The position numbers and the translations under genes were made by a program. Positions 9,338 to 17,575 of a stretch of 64,000 nucleotides of DNA are shown one piece after another. The first letter of the stretch is position 1, and each line of letters opens with the position of its first letter. Below the pieces are notes generated by a model. That model saw nothing but the letters and a program-made list of their open reading frames with translations. It made no database searches and had not been told where the DNA came from. Location: positions 1 through 64,000 of the forward strand of contig NZ_AYTB01000018.1 of assembly GCF_000505545.1 (NCBI RefSeq), given 5' to 3'. This DNA comes from Kurthia huakuii LAM0618 (GTDB taxonomy: Bacteria; Bacillota; Bacilli; Bacillales_A; Planococcaceae).

Positions 9338-9372
9338 CAAAAAAAGAACCCCGCTATAAGCGAGGTCCTTTT
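9338..9372 (-). terminator. Terminator after the HU gene
   Basis: On the minus strand, GGACCTCGC pairs with GCGGGGTTC followed by seven T. It ends the HU transcript before the downstream lipoprotein gene. Confidence 0.85.
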
Positions 9373-9385
9373 GTATTGCTAAGTA

Positions 9386-9658
9386 TTATTTTACTGCGTC
9401 TTTTAAGCCTTTACCTGGTTTGAAGGCAGGCACTTTGCTTGCTGGAATTTGAATATCTTTACCAGTTTGAGGGTTGCGTCCTGTGCGAGCTGCACGATCA
9501 CGTACTTCAAATGTACCGAAGCCGATTAATGATAATTTATCACCTTGTGCAAGGGCATTTTGGATTGTATCAAATACAGCATCCACCGCTTTGCTTGCAT
9601 CTTTTTTTGATAATTCAGTTGCTTCTGCTACTTGGTTGACTAATTCAGTTTTGTTCAT
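9386..9658 (-). CDS. hup: HU family nucleoid DNA-binding protein
   Basis: A 90-aa histone-like HU protein that bends and compacts DNA. Seen: [20 protein letters not shown] at the N-terminus, then [21 protein letters not shown] with the conserved DNA-arm proline motif (GRNPQTG, with [13 protein letters not shown] after it). The length is exactly that of the family. It has its own promoter (9692-9720) and terminator, as expected for an abundant protein. RBS AGGAGG sits ahead of the ATG. It may be a second HU paralogue rather than the main hbs, since the usual hbs neighbours (spoIVA, mtrB/folE) are absent. Confidence 0.95.
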   Translation of the reverse strand: MNKTELVNQVAEATELSKKDASKAVDAVFDTIQNALAQGDKLSLIGFGTFEVRDRAARTGRNPQTGKDIQIPASKVPAFKPGKGLKDAVK

Positions 9659-9691
9659 TCGAAAAACCTCCTAATTGACTATTCTCTGTAC

Positions 9692-9720
9692 ATCATACAG
9701 ATTTTTGAACTATACTTCAA
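9692..9720 (-). promoter_or_regulatory. Sigma-A promoter of the HU gene
   Basis: TTGAAG, 17 bases, TATGAT on the minus strand, located about 35 bases before the HU start codon. The spacing is ideal and both hexamers are close to consensus. Confidence 0.7.
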
Positions 9721-9743
9721 ATAATAACCTAAAATTGGAAAGC

Positions 9744-10460
9744 TTAAACCCCTCTTTTGTTTGCCCACACAAGTGCATGGAGCTGTGGCAGCGGTTTTGC
9801 ATTATTCATAGACGGCGTGGCGATGACTTTGTTCCATAACCATTCAAGTTTTGTGAGTAAGCGCCCCGCAATCTCGCCCGCTTCCTGTGAATGACCATTG
9901 CCAACAGATAAATAGAGCTCTTGTGGTGTATAACGCTTATTTACCTCAATCGCGTAATCGAAATCCGCATCATCAAAAATGACCACTTTTAATGAATAGG
10001 TAGGAAGTCGCTCAATAATTGAATCAAGCATGGTCCAGTCTGTCACCATTTTAGAACTAGGAGGCTTAGGGGAAATCGTTAAATCATCGACTGCTAAAAA
10101 CCAATCTTGCCAGCGGGAGCCTTGCGTTTCAAGGCCGATTTGAACACCATGTGCATGTGCACACGCAATTAATGCGGCAATCGGCTCATCGTATAGTGCC
10201 GGATTGCCTCCTGTAATCGTAATATGATTGAAATTAAGGATGCCATCTCTGGTGCCGATGTCGACTAACCGCGCCCAAATTGCTTCACCGGTCATTAATT
10301 GACCACGTTCGCTACCATCCCATGTAAATGCCGAATCACACCAAACACACGAATAATCGCAGCCAGCCGTGCGTACAAACATTGTTTTACGTCCCGTCAC
10401 GATGCCTTCTCCTTGAATGGTTGGTCCAAAAATCTCCATAATCGGTACTTTTTTGGCCAT
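9744..10460 (-). CDS. queE: 7-carboxy-7-deazaguanine synthase
   Basis: Radical SAM enzyme that rearranges 6-carboxy-tetrahydropterin to 7-carboxy-7-deazaguanine in the preQ0/queuosine pathway. Seen: the N-terminal QGEG motif (16-19), the CDYSCVWC cluster-binding cysteines (34, 38, 41), a downstream ITGGNP glycine motif and LxxxTQGSRW. The 238-aa length is normal. The ATG follows queD after one base, so the two are co-transcribed under the PreQ1 riboswitch. queC and queF, which usually complete this operon, are not next to it. Confidence 0.93.
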   Translation of the reverse strand: MAKKVPIMEIFGPTIQGEGIVTGRKTMFVRTAGCDYSCVWCDSAFTWDGSERGQLMTGEAIWARLVDIGTRDGILNFNHITITGGNPALYDEPIAALIACAHAHGVQIGLETQGSRWQDWFLAVDDLTISPKPPSSKMVTDWTMLDSIIERLPTYSLKVVIFDDADFDYAIEVNKRYTPQELYLSVGNGHSQEAGEIAGRLLTKLEWLWNKVIATPSMNNAKPLPQLHALVWANKRGV

Positions 10461-10461
10461 G

Positions 10462-10884
10462 TTACGCCTCCCCTTTCGGACGGTACATGACGTATGATGT
10501 TGGCGTTTCGCGAACGAGCACTTGTAAGCAATGTGGGCGATTTTGCGTTGTGCTTAAATGGGCTTCGATACGTTGCCAAATCGTCTGTGCCATCACTTCT
10601 GTTGTTGGAAAATGTTCCGCCGAAAACTCTTCTAAATCGTTTAAAATGCGGTGGTCGTAGCGTTTATGCACAAGTTCTTTCAACGTTTGAAAGTTCACTA
10701 AAAACCCCGTGTCATCGAGTTCATCGCCGGCAATCGTAACATTGACGATATACGTGTGTCCATGCATATTGGCACAGTTTCCGGCAGTAACATCTGGAAT
10801 AAAGTGCGCAGCTGAAAAATTCATATCTTTGTTTAATTCATACGCGTAGTTGTGTTGAGGATGTGGATAATATTGTGTGAGCAT
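10462..10884 (-). CDS. queD: 6-carboxy-tetrahydropterin synthase
   Basis: Converts dihydroneopterin triphosphate to 6-carboxy-tetrahydropterin. Seen: the FSAAHF His27 and HGH (41-43) zinc ligands, Cys37 (NCANMHGH) as catalytic cysteine, and a C-terminal LQVLVRETPTSYVMY segment with the conserved Glu. 140 aa is the family size. It is first in the queDE operon, directly after a PreQ1-I riboswitch and terminator. Confidence 0.93.
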   Translation of the reverse strand: MLTQYYPHPQHNYAYELNKDMNFSAAHFIPDVTAGNCANMHGHTYIVNVTIAGDELDDTGFLVNFQTLKELVHKRYDHRILNDLEEFSAEHFPTTEVMAQTIWQRIEAHLSTTQNRPHCLQVLVRETPTSYVMYRPKGEA

Positions 10885-10934
10885 GTGTCATCACGAACCT
10901 TTCTTTTTTTGATGGGTACAACTAAAAGTGGCCA

Positions 10935-10964
10935 TAAAAAAAGCCGTACCCTATGCGGATACGG
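10935..10964 (-). terminator. Riboswitch-controlled terminator before queD
   Basis: CCGTATCC-GCATA-GGGTACGG-C followed by seven T on the minus strand, between the PreQ1 aptamer and queD. It is the expression platform through which ligand binding would stop transcription. Confidence 0.85.
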
Positions 10965-10981
10965 ACAGATCGTCATATTCC

Positions 10982-11018
10982 CATAGTTTTTTATAGAGGG
11001 TTGTTGCTATGAACCTCT
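10982..11018 (-). promoter_or_regulatory. PreQ1-I riboswitch aptamer
   Basis: On the minus strand AGAGGTTC-ATAGC-AACAACCCTCTATAAAAAACTA matches the class I PreQ1 pattern: P1 AGAGG/CCTCT, a short loop that pairs with the A-rich tail, and the conserved AAAAAACTA end. Known: it senses preQ1 and controls que operons in Firmicutes. Here it lies 100 bp ahead of queD with a terminator in between. Confidence 0.93.
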
Positions 11019-11040
11019 TTTTTTACAGTATGTGTTAGTT

Positions 11041-11060
11041 GCGAGCCAAGTATAGCATAG
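11041..11060 (-). promoter_or_regulatory. Extended -10 promoter of the queDE leader
   Basis: TGC-TATACT on the minus strand (-10 hexamer at 11049-11054) is an extended -10 element placing the transcript start just before the PreQ1 aptamer. No strong -35 hexamer is present. Confidence 0.5.
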
Positions 11061-11092
11061 ATTGAAAATCTTTACCATTTTGATTTTTTAAT

Positions 11093-11108
11093 GTGGGGGT
11101 AGTTCAAG
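11093..11108 (+). repeat. Isolated right-end tip of the TnpB element family
   Basis: GTGGGGGTAGTTCAAG is identical to the last 16 bases of the TnpB element right end at 3585-3600 and to the inverted copy at 26864. No other element sequence is recognised beside it, so it may be the scar of an excised or deleted copy. Confidence 0.55.
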
Positions 11109-11121
11109 TAAAGGATTTTAA

Positions 11122-12138
11122 CTACTTCATATAGTCTCGTAAAAATAATAATGTTTCATCCAACGCTTGCTGTGCTTCTTTTAAATGATAACTAAATTGA
11201 TACTCATGATAAATGTCGCCATGATCCTTATCAAAAAATAACCCTTCGACCGGCACATGTTTAGCCTTTAATGCACGCTCAAGTGCCTTCCCCTGCTCTG
11301 GAAATGAAAAGGTATTACCATCTGTTATATACGTTGGTGGAAAATCCGCTGTAACATGCTGTGCAATCGATGCCTCGTCAACTGCCGGATGTTGCTTCCA
11401 CTCTTTATCGCCAATTAAATCCCATGCGACTGTTCGCGCAAAAAACTTCATAAATAAGTTCGTTGCGGGTAATGTTTTGAGCTGCTGTAAATCGACTGGT
11501 CCACTGTACGAAATGAATGCTTTTAAACGGTCCATTGGCACAGTGGCTGGCATATTCATTTGCTTAGCATAGGCTGGATTTGTTTGAATTAGCACGAATT
11601 GTCCGGCAATTTGCGCCCCTGCCGAGTCACCGCCAAATGCCACTTTTGTAAAATCTATATAAGGATACTTTTTCGCATTCTCTGTCACATACCGATAAAC
11701 ATCCTCAAGCTGCTGCACTTGTCCTGGGTATTGCAACTCTGGCGCTAATTCATAATTTGCTGAAATCACCGCGATGTGCTCTTTTGTGGCTACATAATGT
11801 GCAAACTCATTGACAAGTGATTTATCACCAGCGAGATAGCCGCCACCATGCAGCCAAAAAATAACGGGCACTTGATCATGCTTCTTTAAATTTTTCGGAT
11901 AGTAAATATCAAATGTATTTTGCGCATATTTTGAATCATAGCGCTCATTTTTTACGACATTGACCGTTTCCTTCGCTTGCGCAAAATGACCGGCATCACG
12001 AATCGGTACTTCGCGATTAAACGCAAATTGAATTAATTTTGTACCCGGCTTTGGTGACACTTCAAAGGCAATCACAACTGTTATGACTGCGATTAGCAAC
12101 ATACCACCGAGCCATTTCAACCATGTTTTTATTCGCAT
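11122..12138 (-). CDS. Membrane-anchored alpha/beta hydrolase (esterase-like)
   Basis: A 338-aa hydrolase of the BD-FAE/hormone-sensitive-lipase-like group. Seen: an N-terminal membrane segment (about 9-26), the oxyanion motif HGGG (97-100) followed by YLAGD, the nucleophile elbow GGDSAG (Ser172), and a late DKDHGD motif likely giving the catalytic His. Known: such enzymes cleave short acyl esters; the natural substrate is unknown. The catalytic domain is predicted to face outside. It stands alone and starts at ATG 12138 after GAGGGGC. Confidence 0.85.
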   Translation of the reverse strand: MRIKTWLKWLGGMLLIAVITVVIAFEVSPKPGTKLIQFAFNREVPIRDAGHFAQAKETVNVVKNERYDSKYAQNTFDIYYPKNLKKHDQVPVIFWLHGGGYLAGDKSLVNEFAHYVATKEHIAVISANYELAPELQYPGQVQQLEDVYRYVTENAKKYPYIDFTKVAFGGDSAGAQIAGQFVLIQTNPAYAKQMNMPATVPMDRLKAFISYSGPVDLQQLKTLPATNLFMKFFARTVAWDLIGDKEWKQHPAVDEASIAQHVTADFPPTYITDGNTFSFPEQGKALERALKAKHVPVEGLFFDKDHGDIYHEYQFSYHLKEAQQALDETLLFLRDYMK

Positions 12139-12233
12139 ACTTCGTGCCCCTCATCTTATTTAGTACGCGTATCATAGCACATTGAGAAATCTTTTTCATT
12201 TTGCTATGATTATGACACAAAAGGAGTGATTTG

Positions 12234-12755
12234 ATGCGAAAAATTAAGTTATTTATCGCTACGACATTGGATGGCTATATTGCGACATTAGATGATAGCC
12301 TAGACTGGTTGATGAGCGTTGAAGGCGAAGGTGACAATGGTTACGGCGAGTTTATGGCAGACATCGATACCGTTATTATGGGCCGCACGACGTATGATTG
12401 GGTTATGAATGAAATGAACGGCGATTATCCGTATAGTGAGCAGACAAGCTATGTCTATACACACCAACAGCGTGAAAATACAGCACATGTCACGTATACA
12501 GCAGAGCCTGTTGCGATTCTTGGTGAACGTTTAAAGGCAGCTCCTGGTAAAGACATTTGGATTGTTGGTGGTGGTCAGCTTATTTGTGATTTCTTGGCGG
12601 CTGGTTTAGTCGATGAAATGATTTTGACGCTAACACCTGTGCTATTAGGTAAAGGCATTCGTTTATTCCCTGAAGGGGATTATGCGTCGGAATGGCAACT
12701 CGTAAAAACGGAGACATTTAATCAATTTGTTAATGTGCATTATGTTAAAAAGTAA
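12234..12755 (+). CDS. Dihydrofolate-reductase-like (RibD C-terminal) protein
   Basis: A 173-aa protein with the DHFR/RibD reductase fold. Seen: RKIKLFIATTLDGYIATLDDSLDWL (family opening), DTVIMGRTTYDW (NADPH-binding strand), IWIVGGGQLICDFLAAGLVDEMILTLTPVLLGKG (GGG phosphate loop and the LTPVLLG signature). Known: B. subtilis YyaP/YwjB-like proteins; the reductase substrate is not established. Start ATG 12234 is preferred over TTG 12231 because AAGGAG is then spaced correctly. Confidence 0.88.
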   Translation: MRKIKLFIATTLDGYIATLDDSLDWLMSVEGEGDNGYGEFMADIDTVIMGRTTYDWVMNEMNGDYPYSEQTSYVYTHQQRENTAHVTYTAEPVAILGERLKAAPGKDIWIVGGGQLICDFLAAGLVDEMILTLTPVLLGKGIRLFPEGDYASEWQLVKTETFNQFVNVHYVKK

Positions 12756-12763
12756 GAGTGAAG

Positions 12764-12797
12764 GAGTACGTGCATTATGATGCGAGTGCTCTTTTTT
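12764..12797 (+). terminator. Terminator after the DHFR-like gene
   Basis: GAGTACGTGCAT/ATGCGAGTGCTC imperfect stem with loop TATG and a T6 tail. Confidence 0.75.
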
Positions 12798-12901
12798 ATA
12801 TAGACTATCGAGTTATCAAACGATTCATTCCCGATATTGTACTCTTATGTATCTTTCATTTATAATTAGAAAAAAATGGATTTTGTAAAGGGGATTTTTA
12901 G

Positions 12902-13672
12902 ATGATTGATGTAACGCTTCAACACCATGTCGCTACGGTAATAATGAACCGCTCCGCAGCGAAAAATGCCATTGATTTAGAAACGGCAAAACGCTTATTA
13001 GATGTGGCGCTTGAATGTGCCGAAAATGATGATATTCGTGCTGTCGTGCTAACAAGTAGTGATACTGTTTTTTCAGTAGGCGGTGATTTGAAAAGTTTTG
13101 CGAGCGCAGATGAAGCGATTAATACACATTTAAAACGTGTTACCGGTTATTTGCACCAAGCGATTTCTCATTTTGCACGCATGGAAAAGCCTGTTATTGC
13201 AGCCGTAAATGGCGTTGCAGCGGGCGCTGGCATGAGTTTAGTATGTGCTTGTGATATTGTCTATGCTTCAGATAAGGCGAAATTTGTTGCGGCTTATAAT
13301 AAAATTGGTGTCACACCAGATGGCTCACTTAGCTACTTTTTACCACGCATCGTCGGCATTAGACGCGCGCTTGAATTACTTTACACAAATCGCTTATTAA
13401 CCGCGGCTGAAGCGCACGATTGGGGCCTTGTTAATGCTGTCATAGCTCCTGAACAGCTGCAATCTACGGTTCAACAACTTGCCGAACAATTGGCACAAGG
13501 TCCTACAAATGCTTTCGGTGCAACGAAAACACTATTTTACCATTCATTCGAAGAAACACTCGAATCCCAAATGCAAAAAGAATCGTTATCGATTGCGAAA
13601 AAAATTGCTGATGCAGAAGGTCAAGAAGGATTGCATGCCTTTTTAGAAAAACGCGAACCAAAATTTTTATAA
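12902..13672 (+). CDS. Enoyl-CoA hydratase/isomerase family protein
   Basis: A 256-aa crotonase-fold enzyme. Seen: VATVIMNRSAAKNAID (CoA-binding start), VFSVGGDLKSFA (first oxyanion region), KPVIAAVNGVAAGAGMSLVCACDIVYAS (the AGAG oxyanion helix) and GVTPDGSLSYFLPRIVG. An acidic residue in the position of the first catalytic Glu of hydratases is replaced by a Gly/Met context (GAGMSLVCACD), so isomerase or another crotonase activity is possible. Known: beta-oxidation or related acyl-CoA chemistry. Monocistronic with a strong bidirectional terminator. Confidence 0.85.
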   Translation: MIDVTLQHHVATVIMNRSAAKNAIDLETAKRLLDVALECAENDDIRAVVLTSSDTVFSVGGDLKSFASADEAINTHLKRVTGYLHQAISHFARMEKPVIAAVNGVAAGAGMSLVCACDIVYASDKAKFVAAYNKIGVTPDGSLSYFLPRIVGIRRALELLYTNRLLTAAEAHDWGLVNAVIAPEQLQSTVQQLAEQLAQGPTNAFGATKTLFYHSFEETLESQMQKESLSIAKKIADAEGQEGLHAFLEKREPKFL

Positions 13673-13673
13673 C

Positions 13674-13711
13674 AAAAAGCAGAGATTCTTTAGTAGAATC
13701 TCTGCTTTTTT
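13674..13711. terminator. Bidirectional terminator between convergent genes
   Basis: AAAAAGCAGAGATTCT-TTAGT-AGAATCTCTGCTTTTTT is a perfect 16-bp-class stem with A and T tracts on both sides, serving the crotonase gene and the MFS gene that face each other. Confidence 0.92.
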
Positions 13712-13715
13712 ACGT

Positions 13716-14888
13716 TTAATTTTTAGCGGAACGTGCAAAAATTAAACTATAGATCAATAACATACCGAGCATTAATGCGGCTGAAACCATATAAATCGCA
13801 CTGTAACCAATTGAAACCGCTACAATCCCAAGCACATATGACCCTACCGCAATGCCTAAGTCAAACAATGTAAAGTATGTTGCTGTCGCGTAACTTGTAC
13901 GTTCGGGTGCAGTTGCTTGCACACATAACGATTGAAAACTCGTTGTTAATGTGCCGTACCCCATACCGAGGAAAATCGCCGATGTTAGTAACAGTGCCGG
14001 ATTATCGGCATTTCCTAATAACACAAGTCCAATCGCAAATAACATAAATGATGGAATAATAACATATTTTGCACCATATGTATCGTAAATGCGTCCTGTA
14101 AATGGGCGAACCCCGATCATCGCCACGGCAAGCACCGCATAAAAGTAGCTAGCGGCACCTAGTAAATCTTGCTGTTCTGCATACAATGATAAAAACGATA
14201 AAATACTTGAATAAGCAAAGGCAATGACCGAGGCAACGATAGCTAATGGCAAAGCCTTTTTCTCAAATAAATCGTTAAACGTTAAACGGAATTTTTGCTG
14301 TTGTTTCGGTTGTACAAGGTCGCGCGTATTTAACGTCAGCGCAAGCACCGAACCAATAGCTACAACTACGGCCAATACGAGAAATAACGCATCAAAACTC
14401 GCATATTGAATGACGAGCAGCCCGATAAATGGACCAATTACAATCGCTAAATTAGTAGACATTGTAAAGTAGCCTAGCCCTGTCCCTTTGCGTTTGTTAG
14501 GGATAATGTCAGCCGCTAATGCTCCGGCCGCTGTCGTTGCAATGCTAAACCAAATCCCTTGGAAAAAGCGCAAGCCTAGCAGCACCGTAAATTCTTTAAA
14601 AACGACGTATAAAATCGTGCAAGCTAAATAAATAAGCAAACTAATGAGTAGTAAGCGTTTTTTGCCGTATAAATCTAATAATTTTCCACTGAATGGGCGC
14701 ATTAAAATCGCCGATACTAAAAATGCCGTCACAAGAAGACCCGCTTCATCATCCGTTCTGTCTAATATCCCACTCGCATACAGTGGCAACGTCGTAATTA
14801 AACTATAAAACACTAAGAAAATAGATAAGTTTGTAAAAAATAAACTAATAAAGCGTTTCGTAAAAATTTGATTGTCGTTTTCCATCAT
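13716..14888 (-). CDS. MFS drug-efflux-type transporter
   Basis: A 390-aa major facilitator with 12 predicted helices. Seen: the motif A-like loop RPFSGKLLDLYGKKRLLL after TM2, its repeat RPFTGRIYDTYGAKYVI in the second half, and GIWFSIATTAAGALAADIIPNKRKGTGLGYF (motif C-like helix 5). Resembles the YfkF/YwoG-type multidrug transporters of Bacillus. It begins one base after the marR stop, so the two form an operon. Substrate unknown; induction through the MarR protein is inferred. Confidence 0.85.
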   Translation of the reverse strand: MMENDNQIFTKRFISLFFTNLSIFLVFYSLITTLPLYASGILDRTDDEAGLLVTAFLVSAILMRPFSGKLLDLYGKKRLLLISLLIYLACTILYVVFKEFTVLLGLRFFQGIWFSIATTAAGALAADIIPNKRKGTGLGYFTMSTNLAIVIGPFIGLLVIQYASFDALFLVLAVVVAIGSVLALTLNTRDLVQPKQQQKFRLTFNDLFEKKALPLAIVASVIAFAYSSILSFLSLYAEQQDLLGAASYFYAVLAVAMIGVRPFTGRIYDTYGAKYVIIPSFMLFAIGLVLLGNADNPALLLTSAIFLGMGYGTLTTSFQSLCVQATAPERTSYATATYFTLFDLGIAVGSYVLGIVAVSIGYSAIYMVSAALMLGMLLIYSLIFARSAKN

Positions 14889-14889
14889 C

Positions 14890-15288
14890 TCAGCCTTTCA
14901 TTTTTTGTAATAAATGAAGAAGTTGCTGTTGTTCGTCTGCACACAGATGTTGACTAATACGCATTTCATATTGTTTGACCGCTGCTGCAACAGCAGGTAG
15001 TTTTTCATCTGCCCATGCCGTTAGTGCAATAATTTTTGCGCGCTGGTCGGCTCCTTGCCGGCGCTCAACCCAGCCAAGTACTTCAAGGCGATTGACGGTA
15101 CGTGTCACAGTCGGTGCCTCGACATGAAGTTGTTGCCAAATATCAGTGAGTGTCATTGCACCTTGGCGCTGTAATAAATATAAAATGGTCCATTGTGAAT
15201 GGAATAATTCAAATGGCTTTAACACCTCATTTAATTGCTGACTAATTGAGCGGTTTGTTTGAAACAATTGTAAAACTAATGGATTCAT
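14890..15288 (-). CDS. MarR family transcriptional regulator
   Basis: A 132-aa winged-helix repressor. Seen: LFQTNRSISQQLNEVLKPFELFHSQWTILYLLQRQGAMTLTDI (dimer helices and HTH), VEAPTVTRTVNRLEVLGWVERRQGADQRAK (recognition helix and wing with the DxR turn). It is first in a two-gene operon with the MFS transporter and probably represses both; a palindrome lies 18 bases ahead of its start (15306-15325). Confidence 0.9.
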   Translation of the reverse strand: MNPLVLQLFQTNRSISQQLNEVLKPFELFHSQWTILYLLQRQGAMTLTDIWQQLHVEAPTVTRTVNRLEVLGWVERRQGADQRAKIIALTAWADEKLPAVAAAVKQYEMRISQHLCADEQQQLLHLLQKMKG

Positions 15289-15305
15289 AACAGACTCCTT
15301 CTAAT

Positions 15306-15325
15306 TTATTTACCTAGTTAAATAA
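15306..15325. promoter_or_regulatory. Probable MarR operator
   Basis: TTATTTACCTAGTTAAATAA is palindromic at 18 of 20 positions and sits just upstream of the marR start codon, the usual place for an autoregulatory MarR site. Confidence 0.65.
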
Positions 15326-15374
15326 ATAACTTTTTCATCATACGCATTTATGTTCAGAAAGTAAAGAATTTCTC

Positions 15375-15407
15375 AAAAAAAAAGCAGAAGTAGCAACCTC
15401 TGCTTTT
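15375..15407 (-). terminator. Terminator after the DHA2 efflux gene
   Basis: AAAAGCAGAGG/CTTCTGCTTTTTTTTT on the minus strand, just past the stop of the DHA2 transporter. Confidence 0.8.
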
Positions 15408-15410
15408 AGA

Positions 15411-16811
15411 TTATGAAGTCATTTTTGGACGACTAACAAAGAGTGATAACACGAAGCCAATGACTGCTAACATCACGATAAAGAAGAAAGCATGCTCTGT
15501 CCCAGCGGCAATCAATGTTTCGACGCCTGCTTTCGGATGCGCCGCCGCATAACTTACTTGCCCTGTTGTCATCAATGTAATCGAAATGGCCGTCCCTGCA
15601 GCGCCTGCAATTTGTTGGAATGTATTCAATACTGCTGAGCCGTGCGAATACAATTTTTTTGGTAATTCATTTAGCGAATTCGTTTGAGCTGGCATAATAA
15701 TCATTGAAGCCCCTATAAAGAAAATCATATATGCAACGATAACAATCCAAAGTGGTGTTGAAGCGCTAACAACGACAAATAATAGCACCGCTGCAACAAC
15801 GAAGAACAAATAGCCAGCTGTCAAATAAATTTTTGCACCTACGCGGTCAAATGTATTCCCAACGACTGGTGCTAAAATCGCGTTAATCAAATTCCCAACG
15901 AGCATCGCTAAACCAGCGCTCGTTGCAGTTAATAACAAACTGCCCTTTAAATACAGTGGCATTAAAATCGCCATTGCTAAAATTAACGCAAAGGCAATAA
16001 ACAGTAATAATGAGCCAATTGTGAAATTACGATATTTAAATACGTGCAAATCAATCATTGGCTCGTCGCTTGTAAATTGGCGCCATACAAATAATAGCAA
16101 GGCAATCATTCCGACAACTAAAATCGTTGTTGAAACGACGGATCCTTCCGAAAATGTACTTAAGCCGTAAATAATACCGCCAAATGCGACTGTTGATAAA
16201 AGAATCGAAACATAGTCGATTTTCGGTTTTGTTAATGTTGTGACATTGAATACTTTTGGCAGTAATGTAGCAATTAAAATCATGTATAATACAACGCTTA
16301 CCCAGAAAATATAATGCCAGCTTGAAACATCCACAATAAAACCAGCGAGTGTTGGGCCAATCGCTGGTGCTAGTGTGATGACCATACCCATTAAACCCAT
16401 CGTAGCTCCGCGTTTAGTGATTGGGACTACAATTAAAATAACATTAATTAGAAGCGGTAATATAAGACCGGTCCCGACAGCTTGTATTACGCGTGCAAAT
16501 AGTAACATGGCAAATGTTGGTGCTATGGCGCCAACAGCCGAGCCGACAATCGAGAAAATAAATGACGCGATAATAATACTGCGCGTTGAAATCCATTGAA
16601 TAATTAATGCTGAAATGGGTACTAAAATCCCTAATACTAATAAATAACCTGTTGTTAACCATTGTGCTGTACCAGCGTTGACGTGGAAATCATTCATGAC
16701 ATTGGTCATTGCCATGTTCATCGCTGTTTCTCCAAATAAACCGATAAATGCGGCAATCATTAATAACGCAATCATCGGTTTTGGATTTCTTTGTTGTTCT
16801 TTTGTACTCAT
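15411..16811 (-). CDS. LmrB-like DHA2 family multidrug efflux transporter
   Basis: A 466-aa drug:H+ antiporter with 14 predicted helices. Seen: NVMNDFHVNAGTAQWLTTGYLLVLGILVPISALIIQWISTR (DHA2 motif D/A region), LLFARVIQAVGTGLILPL (motif B Arg), GLMGMVITLAPAIGPTLAGFIV (motif C). Known: B. subtilis LmrB exports lincomycin and puromycin and is repressed by LmrA. The same arrangement is here: a TetR regulator directly upstream and two LmrA-type boxes between them. The actual drug range is not readable from sequence. Confidence 0.86.
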   Translation of the reverse strand: MSTKEQQRNPKPMIALLMIAAFIGLFGETAMNMAMTNVMNDFHVNAGTAQWLTTGYLLVLGILVPISALIIQWISTRSIIIASFIFSIVGSAVGAIAPTFAMLLFARVIQAVGTGLILPLLINVILIVVPITKRGATMGLMGMVITLAPAIGPTLAGFIVDVSSWHYIFWVSVVLYMILIATLLPKVFNVTTLTKPKIDYVSILLSTVAFGGIIYGLSTFSEGSVVSTTILVVGMIALLLFVWRQFTSDEPMIDLHVFKYRNFTIGSLLLFIAFALILAMAILMPLYLKGSLLLTATSAGLAMLVGNLINAILAPVVGNTFDRVGAKIYLTAGYLFFVVAAVLLFVVVSASTPLWIVIVAYMIFFIGASMIIMPAQTNSLNELPKKLYSHGSAVLNTFQQIAGAAGTAISITLMTTGQVSYAAAHPKAGVETLIAAGTEHAFFFIVMLAVIGFVLSLFVSRPKMTS

Positions 16812-16826
16812 ACGAACTCCCTTTTC

Positions 16827-16838
16827 TAGACCAGTCTA
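16827..16838. promoter_or_regulatory. LmrA/QdoR-type operator box 1
   Basis: TAGACCAGTCTA followed by TATA; matches the known TAGAC-YR-GTCTA core bound by B. subtilis LmrA/QdoR. It lies 16 bases ahead of the DHA2 start codon. Confidence 0.8.
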
Positions 16839-16859
16839 TATAATTTATTTGCAAAAAAT

Positions 16860-16871
16860 TAGACTAGTCTA
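16860..16871. promoter_or_regulatory. LmrA/QdoR-type operator box 2
   Basis: TAGACTAGTCTA is a perfect palindrome 33 bp (three helical turns) from box 1, also followed by TATATA. Both boxes lie between the TetR gene and the DHA2 gene. Confidence 0.82.
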
Positions 16872-16904
16872 TATATATTTAATTAAAAAACAATTACGAG
16901 GTTC

Positions 16905-17477
16905 TTATGCAAAGAATCCTGGAATTGTTTTTCGTAACATATTAATCGGCTCATTCGATTTTTTTGTAATCGATAGCATCAATACTCCTTCAATCGCAGC
17001 ACAAATCGATACTGCTAAGGCATGTGCTTGTAGTTGAGCAATCCCTGAATTAACAATCTTATGATAATAAAGCTGCTCCACTTGCTCGTAATTTTCTTGA
17101 CATACAAGGCGAATTTCTTCATTCGCAAATGCTGATTCTAATGAAATTAACGAAAATGGCGGCATATCGAGTGCATCAGGTGTATCAAGCTGTTCAAAGC
17201 GTTCACTCATTTTATCTAAATAATTTTGAATCGCTACTACTGGATTCGGATGCGAGTCCAAATAAGCTTTAATATCTTCAACTAATCGATTTGATGAAGA
17301 TTGCACAACCTCTTTGACAAGCTGGTCCTTACCATCTGGAAAATAATGATAGAGTGACCCTTTCGGCGTCCCAGATTCTTTCAAAATCTGATTGAGCCCT
17401 GTTGCGTGATAACCTTGTGAATGAAAAAGTTTCGTCGCAACCTCTAACAAATGATCGCGCGTCGTATTATTTTTCAT
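16905..17477 (-). CDS. LmrA/YxaF-like TetR family repressor
   Basis: A 190-aa TetR-type regulator. Seen: RDHLLEVATKLFHSQGYHATGLNQILKESGTPKGSLYHYFPDGKDQL, the canonical TetR helix-turn-helix with the GSLYHYFP wing, followed by a ligand-binding domain. The HTH closely resembles LmrA/YxaF (QdoR). It probably represses the downstream efflux gene through the two TAGAC boxes and itself through a weaker box at 17502-17513. The ligand is likely an antibiotic or flavonoid (inferred from the family). Confidence 0.88.
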   Translation of the reverse strand: MKNNTTRDHLLEVATKLFHSQGYHATGLNQILKESGTPKGSLYHYFPDGKDQLVKEVVQSSSNRLVEDIKAYLDSHPNPVVAIQNYLDKMSERFEQLDTPDALDMPPFSLISLESAFANEEIRLVCQENYEQVEQLYYHKIVNSGIAQLQAHALAVSICAAIEGVLMLSITKKSNEPINMLRKTIPGFFA

Positions 17478-17501
17478 AAAATGGGCCTCCTAAAAATTAT
17501 A

Positions 17502-17513
17502 ACGATTGGTCTA
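17502..17513. promoter_or_regulatory. Degenerate LmrA-type box ahead of the tetR gene
   Basis: On the minus strand TAGACCAATCGT matches TAGACCAGTCTA at 9 of 12 positions. It lies 25 bases upstream of the regulator's start codon, suggesting autoregulation. Confidence 0.45.
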
Positions 17514-17575
17514 CTCGATACATGTTACACCGTTTAATTTTGAAAGTCAAGATTGGATTTTTCTGCTAAATTTTA

